Counted from the first letter of the stretch, positions 20,774 to 31,022 are shown. The stretch: 64,000 bases of DNA from Halopseudomonas sabulinigri (GCF_900105255.1 NZ_LT629763.1:2666001-2730000), one strand, 5' to 3'. Program-made: numbers and translations. The notes: a model not told the origin generated them from the letters alone.

Positions 20774-21637
20774 ATGGCAGGCGCAAAAGAGATTCGCGGT
20801 AAAATCGCGAGCATTAAAAGTACGCAAAAGATCACCAGCGCCATGGAAAAGGTGGCGGTCAGCAAAATGCGCAAGGCACAACAGCGCATGGCAGCCAGCC
20901 GCCCCTACGCTGAGCGTATCCAGCAGGTGATTGGCCATCTGGCCAACGCCAACCCGGAGTATCGCCACCCGTTCATGCAAGAGCGTGAAGTCAAGCGGGT
21001 GGGTTACATCGTGGTCAGCACGGATCGTGGTCTGGCGGGTGGCTTGAACACTAACCTGTTCAAGGCCCTGGTCAACAGCATGAAAGAGTGGCGTGACCGC
21101 AACGTTGAAACCGAGCTGTGTGTGATCGGTAGCAAGGGCGCTTCCTTCTTTCGCAGCTACGGCGGAAACGTTGTCGCGGCCATCAGCAACCTGGGCGAAA
21201 AGCCCGCGTTGAATGATCTGATCGGCAGCGTCAAGGTGATGCTTGATGGCTATAACGAAGGTCGCATCGACCGTCTGTACCTGGTCTCCAACGGCTTCGT
21301 CAACACGATGGTTCAGCAACCCAAGGTGGAACAGATGATTCCGCTGGTGCCCTCCGATGACGAGGAAGCACAAAAGGGTACCTGGGACTATCTGTACGAG
21401 CCCGATGCCCGGGAACTGCTGGACGGCCTGCTGGTTCGCTATATCGAATCCCAGGTATACCAGGCAGTGGTCGAAAACAACGCCTGTGAGCAAGCCGCGC
21501 GGATGATCGCAATGAAGAACGCGACCGATAACGCCGGTGAGATCATCGACAGTCTGCAGCTTATCTACAACAAAGCTCGTCAGGCAGCGATCACTCAGGA
21601 AATTTCGGAAATCGTCGGCGGCGCCGCCGCGGTTTAA
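20774..21637 (+). CDS. atpG: F1Fo ATP synthase subunit gamma
   Basis: Central rotor shaft of F1, 287 residues. The N-terminal helix starts [26 protein letters not shown] and the C-terminal helix includes [33 protein letters not shown], the two conserved ends that form the coiled-coil shaft. A 75-bp gap separates it from atpA. Confidence 0.98.
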   Translation: MAGAKEIRGKIASIKSTQKITSAMEKVAVSKMRKAQQRMAASRPYAERIQQVIGHLANANPEYRHPFMQEREVKRVGYIVVSTDRGLAGGLNTNLFKALVNSMKEWRDRNVETELCVIGSKGASFFRSYGGNVVAAISNLGEKPALNDLIGSVKVMLDGYNEGRIDRLYLVSNGFVNTMVQQPKVEQMIPLVPSDDEEAQKGTWDYLYEPDARELLDGLLVRYIESQVYQAVVENNACEQAARMIAMKNATDNAGEIIDSLQLIYNKARQAAITQEISEIVGGAAAV

Positions 21638-21660
21638 CGGTAACGGTTTCAACCATTTAG

Positions 21661-23049
<1,389 letters not shown>

Positions 23050-23053
23050 TGGG

Positions 23054-23075
23054 TGCGTCCCCGGAAGGGGACGCA
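23054..23075 (+). other. GNRA-type hairpin between atpD and atpC
   Basis: Perfect stem TGCGTCCCC / GGGGACGCA closed by a GGAA tetraloop, starting 4 bp after the atpD stop and ending 16 bp before the atpC start. There is no T tract, so it is more likely an mRNA stability or translation element than a terminator. Confidence 0.7.
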
Positions 23076-23091
23076 AAACCGAGGCGAAACA

Positions 23092-23535
23092 ATGGCTATG
23101 ACAGTGCACTGCGATATCGTAAGCGCGGAAGAAGAGCTGTTTTCAGGCCTGGTTGAGCGCGTGATAGCACACGGTAACCTGGGTGATCTGGGCATCATGC
23201 CCGGCCACGCACCGCTGCTGACCGATCTCAAGCCGGGTCCCGTTCGGGTTATCAAGCAGGATGGCAGCGAAGAGGTGTTCTACATCTCCGGCGGTTTCCT
23301 GGAAGTTCAGCCCAACGTGGTCAAAGTGCTTGCCGACACAGCTCTGCGTGCCGGTGACATTGACGAAGCAGCTGCTCTGGAAGCAAAGAAAGCCGCAGAA
23401 GCGGCTCTCAACGAGAAGGGTGCCGAGTTCGATTACGGTTCGGCTTCTGCTCGTCTTGCCGAAGCGGCGGCGCAATTGCGCACCGTGCAGGAACTTCGCA
23501 AGAAATACGGTGGACCGGCGAGCAACAATCGCTGA
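23092..23535 (+). CDS. atpC: F1Fo ATP synthase subunit epsilon
   Basis: Epsilon couples rotation and inhibits ATP hydrolysis through its C-terminal helices. The 147-residue protein has the beta domain ([18 protein letters not shown]) and a helical C-terminus. The frame is open to 23053 through the hairpin, but ATG 23092 after GAGGCGAAACA gives the family N-terminus [20 protein letters not shown] long terminator follows. Confidence 0.96.
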   Translation: MAMTVHCDIVSAEEELFSGLVERVIAHGNLGDLGIMPGHAPLLTDLKPGPVRVIKQDGSEEVFYISGGFLEVQPNVVKVLADTALRAGDIDEAAALEAKKAAEAALNEKGAEFDYGSASARLAEAAAQLRTVQELRKKYGGPASNNR

Positions 23536-23544
23536 GTTCTCCGG

Positions 23545-23580
23545 CAATAAAAAAGGCAGCTTCGGCTGCCTTTTTTATTG
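23545..23580 (+). terminator. Rho-independent terminator of the atp operon
   Basis: A 16-bp perfect stem with TTCG loop: GGCAGC-TTCG-GCTGCC extended by A6/T6 and ATTG. It begins 9 bp after the atpC stop and would work in either direction. Confidence 0.93.
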
Positions 23581-23733
23581 CGCCAAATACCGCCCCTGCG
23601 CACGGCTTGCTGTCTGCACGTAGTGACCAGGGTGCACGCAAGGGCCAAGGGATCGGCAAGCCGCTGCTGCCGTGCAAATCCCGGTAGGCGCAAAATCACT
23701 TGACCGGTAATACCCCGGCCCCATCCTGATAAC
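23581..23733. other. Intergenic stretch without recognised feature
   Basis: Between the atp terminator and the heptamer array I see no credible coding frame, RNA gene or clear promoter. The glmU promoter should lie here or inside the array. Confidence 0.5.
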
Positions 23734-23824
23734 GCTTGCAGCTTGCAGCTTGCAGCTTGCAGCTTGCAGCTTGCAGCTTGCAGCTTGCAGCTTGCAGCTT
23801 GCAGCTTGCAGCTTGCAGCTTGCA
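23734..23824. repeat. Thirteen tandem copies of heptamer GCTTGCA upstream of glmU
   Basis: The 91 bp are exactly 13 uninterrupted copies of GCTTGCA, ending 49 bp before the glmU start codon. Three units (21 bp) equal seven codons, so every frame stays open through the array; the frame that continues into glmU would encode repeated LQLAACS. Perfect identity of all units suggests recent slippage expansion. The unit shares the core AAGCTTGC/AGCTTGC with the palindrome between pycA and pycB at 44990-45014. Confidence 0.95.
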
Positions 23825-23873
23825 CATTTGTTATCATTCACCGCACGTTTTTACGCCAAACAGGACGTTGTTC

Positions 23874-25235
23874 ATGAATCTGCACGTTGTCATCCTTGCC
23901 GCCGGCCAGGGCACTCGCATGCGCTCTTCACTCCCCAAGGTACTGCACCCTGTGGCGGGCAAAGCCATGCTCGGGCATGTGATTGATTGTGCACGGGCGT
24001 TGTCGCCGCAGTGTATTCACGTGGTGGTAGGGCACGGTGCCGAGCAGGTACAGAAGGCATTGACTGCCCCGGACCTGAACTGGGTGCTGCAAAGTGAGCA
24101 ACTGGGCACGGGGCATGCGGTGGCGCAGGCGCTGCCGCATACCGCCGGCGCAGATCAGATTCTGGTGCTGTACGGCGATGTACCGCTGTTGCAAGCAACT
24201 ACTCTGCAGCAACTCAGCCAGCAGGCCGGTGCGCAGGCACTGGGTTTGCTGACAGTGAACATGCAGGACCCGACGGGCTACGGACGTATTCTGCGGGACG
24301 CGGCAGGGCGCGTATTGGCCATCGTAGAGCAAAAGGATGCCAGCGCGGAACAGCTGCTGATTAGTGAGGGCAATACCGGCATCATGGCCCTGCCCGGCAA
24401 GCGCGCCGGAGATTGGTTGGGCAGCCTGTCCAACCAGAACGCGCAGGGCGAATATTATCTGACCGATGTGGTTGCCCTGGCGGTGGCCGAGGCTATTCCG
24501 GTCGAGGTAGCGCATCCGGCCAGCGAGCAAGAGGTGATGGGCGCTAACAATCGCCAGCAGCTGGCGGTATTGGAGCGTGAATACCAGACCCGGCAAGCGC
24601 TGCGCCTGATGGCTGCGGGCGTTACCCTGGCCGATCCGGCACGGGTGGATGTGCGTGGCGACTTGAGCGTCGGCCAGGATATCAGTGTTGATATCAACGT
24701 GATCTTTGAAGGGCGGGTGGTCATCGGCGACAACGTGATTATCGAGGCCAACTGCGTGATTCGTGACTCGGTGATCGCCTCAGGGAGCCATATCAAAGCG
24801 TTTAGCCACCTGGAGCAGGCCGAGGTAGGGCAGGGCTGCGATGTCGGGCCCTACGCGCGGCTGCGGCCGGGCACCCAACTGGCCGCCGGCGCCAAGATCG
24901 GCAACTTCGTAGAAACCAAGAAGGCGATTATTGGCGCTGGGTCCAAGGTCAACCATCTGTCCTACATCGGCGATGCCGAGGTGGGCTGTGAGGTCAATAT
25001 CGGTGCCGGCACCATTACCTGCAATTACGATGGGGTCAACAAGCACCAGACACGCATTGAAGACGGCGCCTTTATTGGCACCAATACCGCGCTGGTTGCA
25101 CCGGTTACGGTAGGCGCCCAAGCGACCACCGCAGCCGGCTCGACTATTACCACCGACGTACCGGCTGACAGTCTTGCAGTCAGCCGTGCCCGGCAGCGCA
25201 ACATCAATGGCTGGAAGCGCCCGCAAAAGGCCTGA
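23874..25235 (+). CDS. glmU: Bifunctional N-acetylglucosamine-1-phosphate uridyltransferase / glucosamine-1-phosphate acetyltransferase
   Basis: GlmU makes UDP-N-acetylglucosamine for peptidoglycan and lipopolysaccharide. The 453-residue protein has the N-terminal nucleotidyltransferase signature [18 protein letters not shown] (from residue 8), the Mg-binding YGDVPLL, and a C-terminal left-handed beta-helix with [16 protein letters not shown] and [13 protein letters not shown]. The frame runs open upstream through the heptamer array, but ATG 23874 with AGGA eight bases before it gives the normal N-terminus ([13 protein letters not shown]). In P. aeruginosa glmR and glmS follow; here they do not. 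Confidence 0.96.
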   Translation: MNLHVVILAAGQGTRMRSSLPKVLHPVAGKAMLGHVIDCARALSPQCIHVVVGHGAEQVQKALTAPDLNWVLQSEQLGTGHAVAQALPHTAGADQILVLYGDVPLLQATTLQQLSQQAGAQALGLLTVNMQDPTGYGRILRDAAGRVLAIVEQKDASAEQLLISEGNTGIMALPGKRAGDWLGSLSNQNAQGEYYLTDVVALAVAEAIPVEVAHPASEQEVMGANNRQQLAVLEREYQTRQALRLMAAGVTLADPARVDVRGDLSVGQDISVDINVIFEGRVVIGDNVIIEANCVIRDSVIASGSHIKAFSHLEQAEVGQGCDVGPYARLRPGTQLAAGAKIGNFVETKKAIIGAGSKVNHLSYIGDAEVGCEVNIGAGTITCNYDGVNKHQTRIEDGAFIGTNTALVAPVTVGAQATTAAGSTITTDVPADSLAVSRARQRNINGWKRPQKA

Positions 25236-25334
25236 GGCGCCGATAGAAAACCCTCTCGCTGCGGATAAATCACATCTATTGAAGGCTGTTCTATATTCAG
25301 GAGATGTCTTTGTCCGAGCCGGAGGTGCTTTCAC

Positions 25335-26519
25335 ATGCTTGCACAACTGTCTTCCACCCTGGGTTCGTTACAGCTACCACTGCGCATCAGCCTTGCCGGC
25401 GGCGGCAGTTTTGATCTGGGCCCCAACCCGCGGGTTACACTGGAAATTCAGGATCCCACGCTGCTGCAGGAACTGACGAGCCCCACCCTGGATAAACTGG
25501 GCGAGGCCTTTATCCAGCAGCGCTTGAACATTCGCGGTGCCATCATGGATGTGATCGCGGTGGCAGATAGACTCAGCAAGTCGCTGTTGGGCGACGACCC
25601 GGAAAGCGCGCCGCAACGCAGCGCGCATGACAAGCAGACCGACGCTGACGCCATTGCCTACCATTACGACCTCTCTAACGACTTTTATGCGCTCTGGCTG
25701 GACCCGGAGATGGTTTATTCCTGCGGTTACTTTCATGCCCCTACAGATTCACTGGCCAAGGCGCAGATCCAGAAGCTGGATCACTTGTGTCGCAAACTGC
25801 GGCTCAAGCCAGGGGAGCGCTTGCTCGATGTGGGCTGTGGCTGGGGCGGTCTGGCGCGACACGCGGCGCGAGAATACGGCGTCAGCGTATATGGCATAAC
25901 CCTTAGCAAGGCGCAGTTGCAACTGGGCCGTGAACGCGTGCAGGCTCAGGGTCTGCATGGCCAGGTGCAACTGGAACTGCAGGACTATCGCGATCTCAAG
26001 GGGCAGGGACAATTCGACAAGGTCGTCAGCGTGGGCATGTTCGAGCACGTCGGACACGCCAACCTCAATCGCTATTTCGCCATTCTGCATGATCAGGTCA
26101 AGCCCGGCGGGTTGGTGATGAACCACGGCATCACTGCCAAGCATAGCGACGGGCGCCAGGTGGGCCGCGGTGCGGGGCAATTCATTGGCCGCTATGTATT
26201 TCCGCATGGCGAACTGCCGCACCTGGCAATGGCGGTCAGCAGCATGAGTGATCAGGGGCTGGAGGTGGTGGATGTGGAAAGCCTGCGCTTGCACTATGCC
26301 CGTACGCTGGAACACTGGAGCGCCAACCTGGAAGCGCAGCTGGAACGGGCCAGCCAGTACGTGGATGACCGCGCGCTGAGAATCTGGCGTCTGTATCTGG
26401 CCGGATGCGCGTACGGCTTTGCCAGGAACTGGATGAACATCCACCAGATACTGGCGGTCAAGCCCCTGGAAAATGGTCAGCACCATCTGCCCTGGACGCG
26501 GGCGGATCTGTATCGATGA
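25335..26519 (+). CDS. cfa: Cyclopropane-fatty-acyl-phospholipid synthase
   Basis: SAM-dependent enzyme that converts unsaturated acyl chains of membrane lipids to cyclopropane chains. The 394-residue protein has an N-terminal lipid-binding region, then IAYHYDLSNDFYALWLDPE, YSCGYF, the SAM motif LLDVGCGWGGLARHAA (about 163-178), VSVGMFEHVGH and RYVFPHGELPHL. GGAGG lies about 10 bp before the ATG. An RpoS-like -10 (CTATATT) is at 25291-25297, in keeping with stationary-phase control of cfa in other bacteria, but this is a weak call. Confidence 0.92.
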   Translation: MLAQLSSTLGSLQLPLRISLAGGGSFDLGPNPRVTLEIQDPTLLQELTSPTLDKLGEAFIQQRLNIRGAIMDVIAVADRLSKSLLGDDPESAPQRSAHDKQTDADAIAYHYDLSNDFYALWLDPEMVYSCGYFHAPTDSLAKAQIQKLDHLCRKLRLKPGERLLDVGCGWGGLARHAAREYGVSVYGITLSKAQLQLGRERVQAQGLHGQVQLELQDYRDLKGQGQFDKVVSVGMFEHVGHANLNRYFAILHDQVKPGGLVMNHGITAKHSDGRQVGRGAGQFIGRYVFPHGELPHLAMAVSSMSDQGLEVVDVESLRLHYARTLEHWSANLEAQLERASQYVDDRALRIWRLYLAGCAYGFARNWMNIHQILAVKPLENGQHHLPWTRADLYR

Positions 26520-26598
26520 GCCACTCTTGATATAGCCTGAGGCCATCAACACTGCTACATTGATAAATGGACTTTCTGTTACTTGTCGGAGCGACTGT

Positions 26599-27462
26599 GT
26601 GTCTTTGATAGCCTTGGTTGAAGAAGACATTCCACTGGGCAAGGCCCTGCCCTGGAATGTCGTGGATGCGGACGGCAAGGTGCTGTTTCCGCACGGTCAC
26701 GTGATCGACAACAAGCCATTATTGGGTCAATTGCTCAAGCTGGGGCTGTTCCGCTCGGCACCCCAGCAGGAAGCTCCCGCATCGCCAGCCGCGCCGGCGG
26801 CCGGTGATGGGCAGATATCCAGCCTGGCACAGGTGCAACTCGCGCCGGGCGATCTGGTGCAGTTGCAGACACTGCACCCGACCCACGCCGAGCGTTATCA
26901 GGTACGTATGATCGGCTTTCATGCGCCCGTCAGCCTGCTGGTTACGGCGCCGATGCAACAAGGCAAACTGGTGTTTGTGAAGGAAGGCCAGCAGTTTCTG
27001 GTACGCGGCTTTGTTGGCAAGGATGCGGTGGCCTACAAGACGCGCGTGCTGAAATCCAACCTCTCGCCGTTTCCTTACCTGCATTTGGCCTATCCCGACA
27101 GTGTGCAGTCGATGCGCATCCGCAGTTCGGCACGGGTGTCGGTCGATCTGGTTACCGCTATTGTCCGCGCTGATGGCAGCCAGGGCTCAGCGCGTATGAC
27201 CGACATGAGTGTGGGCGGTGCGCGCATGTTGTCGCCCAAGCCGGTTGCGCAGAAGGAAGAACAGATCAAGTTGTCATTCCGCATCAATCCAGCCGGGCTG
27301 GATGTGTACCTGACCATCAATGCCAGGGTGCGCGCAGTCAGCAACGATGAAACCCAGCAGGGGCTGATTGCCACCGGGGTGGAGTTTGTCGACATCAGCG
27401 AGCAGGACCGCCTTTACTTGACCAACATGGTCTACCAGAACCTGCTCAAGGATAACTTGTGA
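26599..27462 (+). CDS. PilZ-domain cyclic-di-GMP-binding protein, YcgR-like
   Basis: A 287-residue protein with an N-terminal YcgR-like beta domain (about residues 75-165) and a C-terminal PilZ domain. The PilZ binding motifs are visible: an arginine-rich RIRSSARV block near 172 and DMSVGGAR near 201 (the [D/N]xSxxG pattern). YcgR-type proteins slow flagella or alter surface behaviour when c-di-GMP is high; the target here is unknown. The first 70 residues hold a further short segment and an Ala/Pro linker. I chose GTG 26599, seven bases after GGAG, over an upstream ATG at 26560 that lacks a ribosome site. It overlaps the next gene (GTGA). Confidence 0.85.
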   Translation: MSLIALVEEDIPLGKALPWNVVDADGKVLFPHGHVIDNKPLLGQLLKLGLFRSAPQQEAPASPAAPAAGDGQISSLAQVQLAPGDLVQLQTLHPTHAERYQVRMIGFHAPVSLLVTAPMQQGKLVFVKEGQQFLVRGFVGKDAVAYKTRVLKSNLSPFPYLHLAYPDSVQSMRIRSSARVSVDLVTAIVRADGSQGSARMTDMSVGGARMLSPKPVAQKEEQIKLSFRINPAGLDVYLTINARVRAVSNDETQQGLIATGVEFVDISEQDRLYLTNMVYQNLLKDNL

Positions 27463-27911
27463 GCCGCCGGCTTCTCTGGCTGGCTGGCGTACTGCTGGTC
27501 TGGCCGCCGCTCGTGGCATTGGCGGCCGAGCAACAGCTCACCCTGGGTAACCAGGTGTTCCGGTTCAGCGTGGCGGCCGACCCGGAAACGCGACGGCAGG
27601 GACTGATGGGACAGGTGTTGGCGCCGCAGACCGGCATGTTGTTTGATTTCCCGGCGGGTACACGCCCGGCGATCTGGATGCACAATATGCAGATCAGTCT
27701 GGATCTATTGTTTGTCGATGCCAGCGGGCGTATTCAACATGTGTTTGCCGAGGTACCGCCTTGCCAGCAAACGCCCTGCAGCATCTATCAAGCCAGTGAG
27801 CCAATGCGCTATGTGCTGGAGGTGCCGGCGGGCACCGCTCAGGCTTTGGGGCTCAAGCCGGGCGACCAGTTGGATGTGAGTCAGCTGCCGCCGTCTGCGC
27901 CGGCGCAATGA
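27459..27911 (+). CDS. Exported DUF192 protein
   Basis: A 150-residue protein with a signal peptide (about 1-23, ending VALAAEQ) and the DUF192 beta-barrel fold: RQGLMGQVLAPQTGMLFDFP, IWMHNMQISLDLLFVDASG and GLKPGDQLDV. The function of DUF192 proteins is not established. It starts with GTG overlapping the PilZ gene stop, so the two are cotranscribed. Its stop abuts the stop of the convergent gene at 27912. Confidence 0.88.
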   Translation: MSRRLLWLAGVLLVWPPLVALAAEQQLTLGNQVFRFSVAADPETRRQGLMGQVLAPQTGMLFDFPAGTRPAIWMHNMQISLDLLFVDASGRIQHVFAEVPPCQQTPCSIYQASEPMRYVLEVPAGTAQALGLKPGDQLDVSQLPPSAPAQ

Positions 27912-28289
27912 CTAGCGCGCCGCTGGCGCTGATTGCCACACCCCGTTGCTGACCTTCTCACAGTAGGCCTTCAATACCGGCGCATCATCGGCGTCGCTGT
28001 AATAGTGAATCGTTTGCTGATAACCGACCCCTTCAGTGCGTGCGCCTGTACAGCTGCCATAGGCGCCTTCCGGACATTCGTCGATCATGCTGATGGAGAA
28101 CGTCCGGTCGGGTATGTTCGGGTGGCAAAAATTGTTTGAAAACAGTTGCTTGGGGATTGTCATGTTTTGCTGACAGAGACGGATCGGCACTTGCTGATCG
28201 GTTGATTCGATCAGGCAGGCTTGAGCCCAGGCAGTAGCGTTGACCAGCATTAGAGCGAGCGCAGGCAGCACGAAAGCGAATCGGGTCAT
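27912..28289 (-). CDS. Small secreted cysteine-rich protein, unknown function
   Basis: A 125-residue protein with a clear signal peptide (FAFVLPALALMLVNATAWAQA). The mature part contains six cysteines, an even number that suggests disulphides in the periplasm. I recognise no domain. It lies 35 bp downstream of the COG0523 GTPase gene on the same strand and may share its transcript. Confidence 0.7.
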   Translation of the reverse strand: MTRFAFVLPALALMLVNATAWAQACLIESTDQQVPIRLCQQNMTIPKQLFSNNFCHPNIPDRTFSISMIDECPEGAYGSCTGARTEGVGYQQTIHYYSDADDAPVLKAYCEKVSNGVWQSAPAAR

Positions 28290-28324
28290 GGAGGGTAGCG
28301 TCTTTGAGCGGGCAAGCGCTTACC

Positions 28325-29311
28325 TTACTGGCTCAGCGTGGCTGCCCGCAAGCCCTGCTCCAGGGCGTTTGCCTGCGTGCTGTCGGTGACGATCAGCTCC
28401 ACTCGGTTGTCCTCGCGCCATGGGCTGTCTGTCCAGGCAATGGCGGCGCCAGGCAGCAGGTTGAAAGCTCGCCAGCCCTGATCGGTATTGACTATGCCCT
28501 TGGCGCGTTGCCAACTGGCGACCTCAAGCCAATGCTGCAGCTTGGCCAGACTGAATTGCTGTTGCGGTGACATGCGCCAGCCCAAGGAGAAGGGTGCCTG
28601 CTGCAACTGGTGCGAGAGGCGCCAATGTGCGGGGTTCAGCCAGAGGTCGGGCAGGACGGCGGGAGCTTCAGCCGCCTGCGGCAAGTCGCGGGAAGCGGAC
28701 TTACCAGGGGATTTCGGGACGGCCTGCCAGTGCAGCTCACCCTGCGTGGTAAACACCACCCTGGCTGTGGCCGGTAGTTGTTGTTGCAGGCGATGTTGGC
28801 AGCCCGCGTCAAAGCCTTCGGCCTTGTTGCACAGCAGCAGACCCGCCAGCGGCAGAGCCTGGTGTTGACTGTCGGCCAGCGGCTGTCCAGCGCTCAGGCT
28901 GGCCGCGTCCAGCACAATGATCAGCGGCTGCAGCGCCAGTACGCCCTGCCAGGGCGGCTCAGCCAATTGTCTTAACAGAGCAGCAGGGTGGCCCAGGCCA
29001 GAGGCTTCGATAAACACGCGGTCGGGTCTGGCCTTGCGCAGAAGTCGGCCCAAGCCGACCTGGAAGGGCAGGCCATTGACGCAGCACAGGCAGCCTCCCG
29101 GAATCTCGCTCAGGGTCACGCCCTGGGCAGGGTTGGCGTTGCTGCCCAGCAAGGCCCTATCGAGGCCTACCTGGCCGAACTCGTTGATCAGCAGTGCCCA
29201 GCGTTCACCAGCCGGGCGCTGACGCAACAGGCTTTGCAGCAGCGACGTCTTACCCGCGCCCAAGGGGCCGCCAATCAAGTGGGTTGGTATCTGCGTCAGC
29301 ATGGCAGGCAT
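28325..29311 (-). CDS. COG0523 / CobW-type metal-chaperone GTPase
   Basis: A 328-residue G3E-family GTPase. Visible motifs: Walker A GPLGAGKT (15-22), the switch region INEFGQVGLD, the metal-binding CLCC (74-77) in GGCLCCVNG, EASGLGHP and the NKAE base-recognition motif. The C-terminal domain follows a Pro/Ala-rich linker. Family members deliver zinc, cobalt or other metals to target enzymes; the metal here is unknown, and no Zur-like site was recognised. ATG 29302 is an alternative start. A parS site lies just upstream. Confidence 0.88.
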   Translation of the reverse strand: MPAMLTQIPTHLIGGPLGAGKTSLLQSLLRQRPAGERWALLINEFGQVGLDRALLGSNANPAQGVTLSEIPGGCLCCVNGLPFQVGLGRLLRKARPDRVFIEASGLGHPAALLRQLAEPPWQGVLALQPLIIVLDAASLSAGQPLADSQHQALPLAGLLLCNKAEGFDAGCQHRLQQQLPATARVVFTTQGELHWQAVPKSPGKSASRDLPQAAEAPAVLPDLWLNPAHWRLSHQLQQAPFSLGWRMSPQQQFSLAKLQHWLEVASWQRAKGIVNTDQGWRAFNLLPGAAIAWTDSPWREDNRVELIVTDSTQANALEQGLRAATLSQ

Positions 29312-29329
29312 GCCTGGTTGATCTGCGGT

Positions 29330-29345
29330 GGTTCCACGTGGAACC
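29330..29345. promoter_or_regulatory. parS: parS centromere site bound by ParB
   Basis: A perfect 16-bp palindrome, GGTTCCACGTGGAACC, whose core GTTCCACGTGGAAC is the conserved bacterial parS sequence. It lies in the 69-bp gap between the COG0523 and DUF3301 genes, about 13 kb from parB. I saw no second copy by eye in the window. Confidence 0.92.
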
Positions 29346-29380
29346 TTTGCCTATTGATCATAACCTTTTGATAAACAAGG

Positions 29381-29758
29381 TTAATGTATGCGGTAAATGG
29401 TTGCGCTGCGTGGTGGCTCCGCGTCTGAGCGCGGGGACCCGTCCGGGAACGGGTGGGGCGCCAGCTCCAGGTGCAGCAGCTGTTGGCCGTGCAGGTCGAT
29501 GTAACCGTCATAGCGATGCTCGCCGGTCACCGTGAACTCGAAGGCATAGCGGCGTACCAGGCCTGGCCGGCCACGCCTGTTACGGGCTAAACGTACGCCC
29601 GACAGCGCAATGCTCTCATCCAGCAGTTGAACGTCACTACGTTCACATTCGCGGCGCACCAGCTGCATGGCGCGGTCTCGCAGCCCCAGATTGCGCAACA
29701 GCCACCAGCCAATCAGGATGAGCAGCATGAGCAGCGCGACGTGGCCTAGATTGAACAC
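29381..29758 (-). CDS. DUF3301 membrane-anchored protein
   Basis: A 125-residue protein with one N-terminal membrane helix (about 5-24) and a cytoplasmic part with RRECERSDVQLLDESIALSGVRLARNRRGR and RRYAFEFTVTGEHRYDGYI, the DUF3301 pattern. Function unknown. The family is commonly found beside COG0523 GTPases in pseudomonads, as here. Confidence 0.82.
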   Translation of the reverse strand: MFNLGHVALLMLLILIGWWLLRNLGLRDRAMQLVRRECERSDVQLLDESIALSGVRLARNRRGRPGLVRRYAFEFTVTGEHRYDGYIDLHGQQLLHLELAPHPFPDGSPRSDAEPPRSATIYRIH

Positions 29759-29828
29759 CGTCTAAATCCTCTCTTTTTTCAGTAACGCGATGGTGAGCAG
29801 TATGCCATGTATCGGCGTTTCTCGACGC

Positions 29829-31022
29829 TTACAGGTCGGCTCTCCAGATACGCAGGCAGTTACGCCCGGCCGCCTTGGCGGCATACAACGCCTGATCCGC
29901 GTGCTTGAGCAGGCTATCGGCGCTGTCGTCTTCGCGCAGTTCTGCCAGCCCGGTGCTGTAACCCAGATGATAGCGCTGCTGCAGGTACGCGCAGGGCTGC
30001 CGACTGACATTCTGATGCAGCCGGTGCAGTACCTGTTGCGCCTCGCTCAGGCTGGTGTGCGGCAACAGCAGGACAAACTCTTCGCCGCCAAAGCGGGCAA
30101 AGCCGTCGGTGCTGCGCGCCTGTTGCTGGCACTGGCGGGCAAACTGCAGCAATGCCTGATCGCCCCCCAAGTGGCCCAGACGGTCGTTGAGCTGTTTGAA
30201 GTGATCCAGATCCAGCATAGCCAGGCACAGGGGTGTGCCGTGCCGTTTGGCACGCGCCATTTCCTGCACCAATTGTTCGTGGAAGGCGCGCCGATTGAGC
30301 ACGCCGGTCAATGGGTCGCGGGTGGCCAGTTCCTGCAGCTGGTCTGCCAGCAGACGACTGCGTCCGAGTACGCGTTGGGTGGTCATCAGAGTGCAGCCGA
30401 CAAAGCCCATGACCAGTGCCGGAATGGCGAAGTTGTAGGGCAACAGATAGCTGAACGATTCATACGGCTGCACATAGGGCTGATCGTGCCACCAGTCGTG
30501 ATAACCCAGATAGCCGCGCAGCAGGGTGACCAGAGAGTAAATACTGAGGCTTACTCCCACCAGCCACTGCGCCGGACGCGTTTGGCGGTCCTGTCGATTA
30601 CGCAGCAGCAGCCAGATTGCCTGCGCCGGGAGCAAGCCGGCAATGCTGGAGTACACGCCCATGAGAAAGTCGGAATTGCCGTCAAACAGCCAGTAGTGGG
30701 TATTCACCAGTGCCATGCAGCCGGCACTGGCCGGGACTGTCCACCAGGGTAGCGGCCGGCCCATGAAACGGAAAATACCCAATAAAAACAAGGCCTCGCC
30801 GGCCAGCTGTGCGGCATTGCCGAGTACGTTGAGCACGGGGTTATGGGTAATGATAAAGCCGATAAACAGGCCGATACCGGCAATCAGCGACCAGCTGCCG
30901 GCCATCCAGAGGCCCGGGCCCTGTTCGCCGGGGGCCATGAAGCGCAATGCCGTGGCACTGACCGCAATGGCCAGTAGCAGGCAAATGCCGAGCAACATCG
31001 GGGAAAAGTACAGCACACCCAT
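29829..31022 (-). CDS. Membrane diguanylate cyclase (GGDEF)
   Basis: A 397-residue protein: about six to seven membrane segments (1-210), a short linker, then a GGDEF domain. The active-site loop is GGEEF (about 312-316), a catalytically competent variant, and the inhibitory I-site RSTD sits five residues before it, so product feedback is expected. It makes c-di-GMP from two GTP. The N-terminal sensor domain is not one I can name. The nearby PilZ protein and HD-GYP protein could act on the same messenger pool. Confidence 0.92.
   Translation of the reverse strand: MGVLYFSPMLLGICLLLAIAVSATALRFMAPGEQGPGLWMAGSWSLIAGIGLFIGFIITHNPVLNVLGNAAQLAGEALFLLGIFRFMGRPLPWWTVPASAGCMALVNTHYWLFDGNSDFLMGVYSSIAGLLPAQAIWLLLRNRQDRQTRPAQWLVGVSLSIYSLVTLLRGYLGYHDWWHDQPYVQPYESFSYLLPYNFAIPALVMGFVGCTLMTTQRVLGRSRLLADQLQELATRDPLTGVLNRRAFHEQLVQEMARAKRHGTPLCLAMLDLDHFKQLNDRLGHLGGDQALLQFARQCQQQARSTDGFARFGGEEFVLLLPHTSLSEAQQVLHRLHQNVSRQPCAYLQQRYHLGYSTGLAELREDDSADSLLKHADQALYAAKAAGRNCLRIWRADL

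Noticed and set aside
19172-21652. An 826-codon open frame on the minus strand across atpA and atpG
   Set aside because: It is antisense to two highly conserved ATP synthase genes, has no family resemblance, and results from the strong codon bias of those genes. The same holds for the 486-codon frame opposite atpD.
23734-23824. CRISPR array
   Set aside because: Units are 7 bp, contiguous and without spacers, and there are no cas genes.
23736-23873. An N-terminal extension of GlmU through the heptamer array
   Set aside because: GlmU proteins start at the nucleotidyltransferase motif, ATG 23874 has a ribosome site, and the extension would be pure repeat. Kept only as a remark in the repeat finding.
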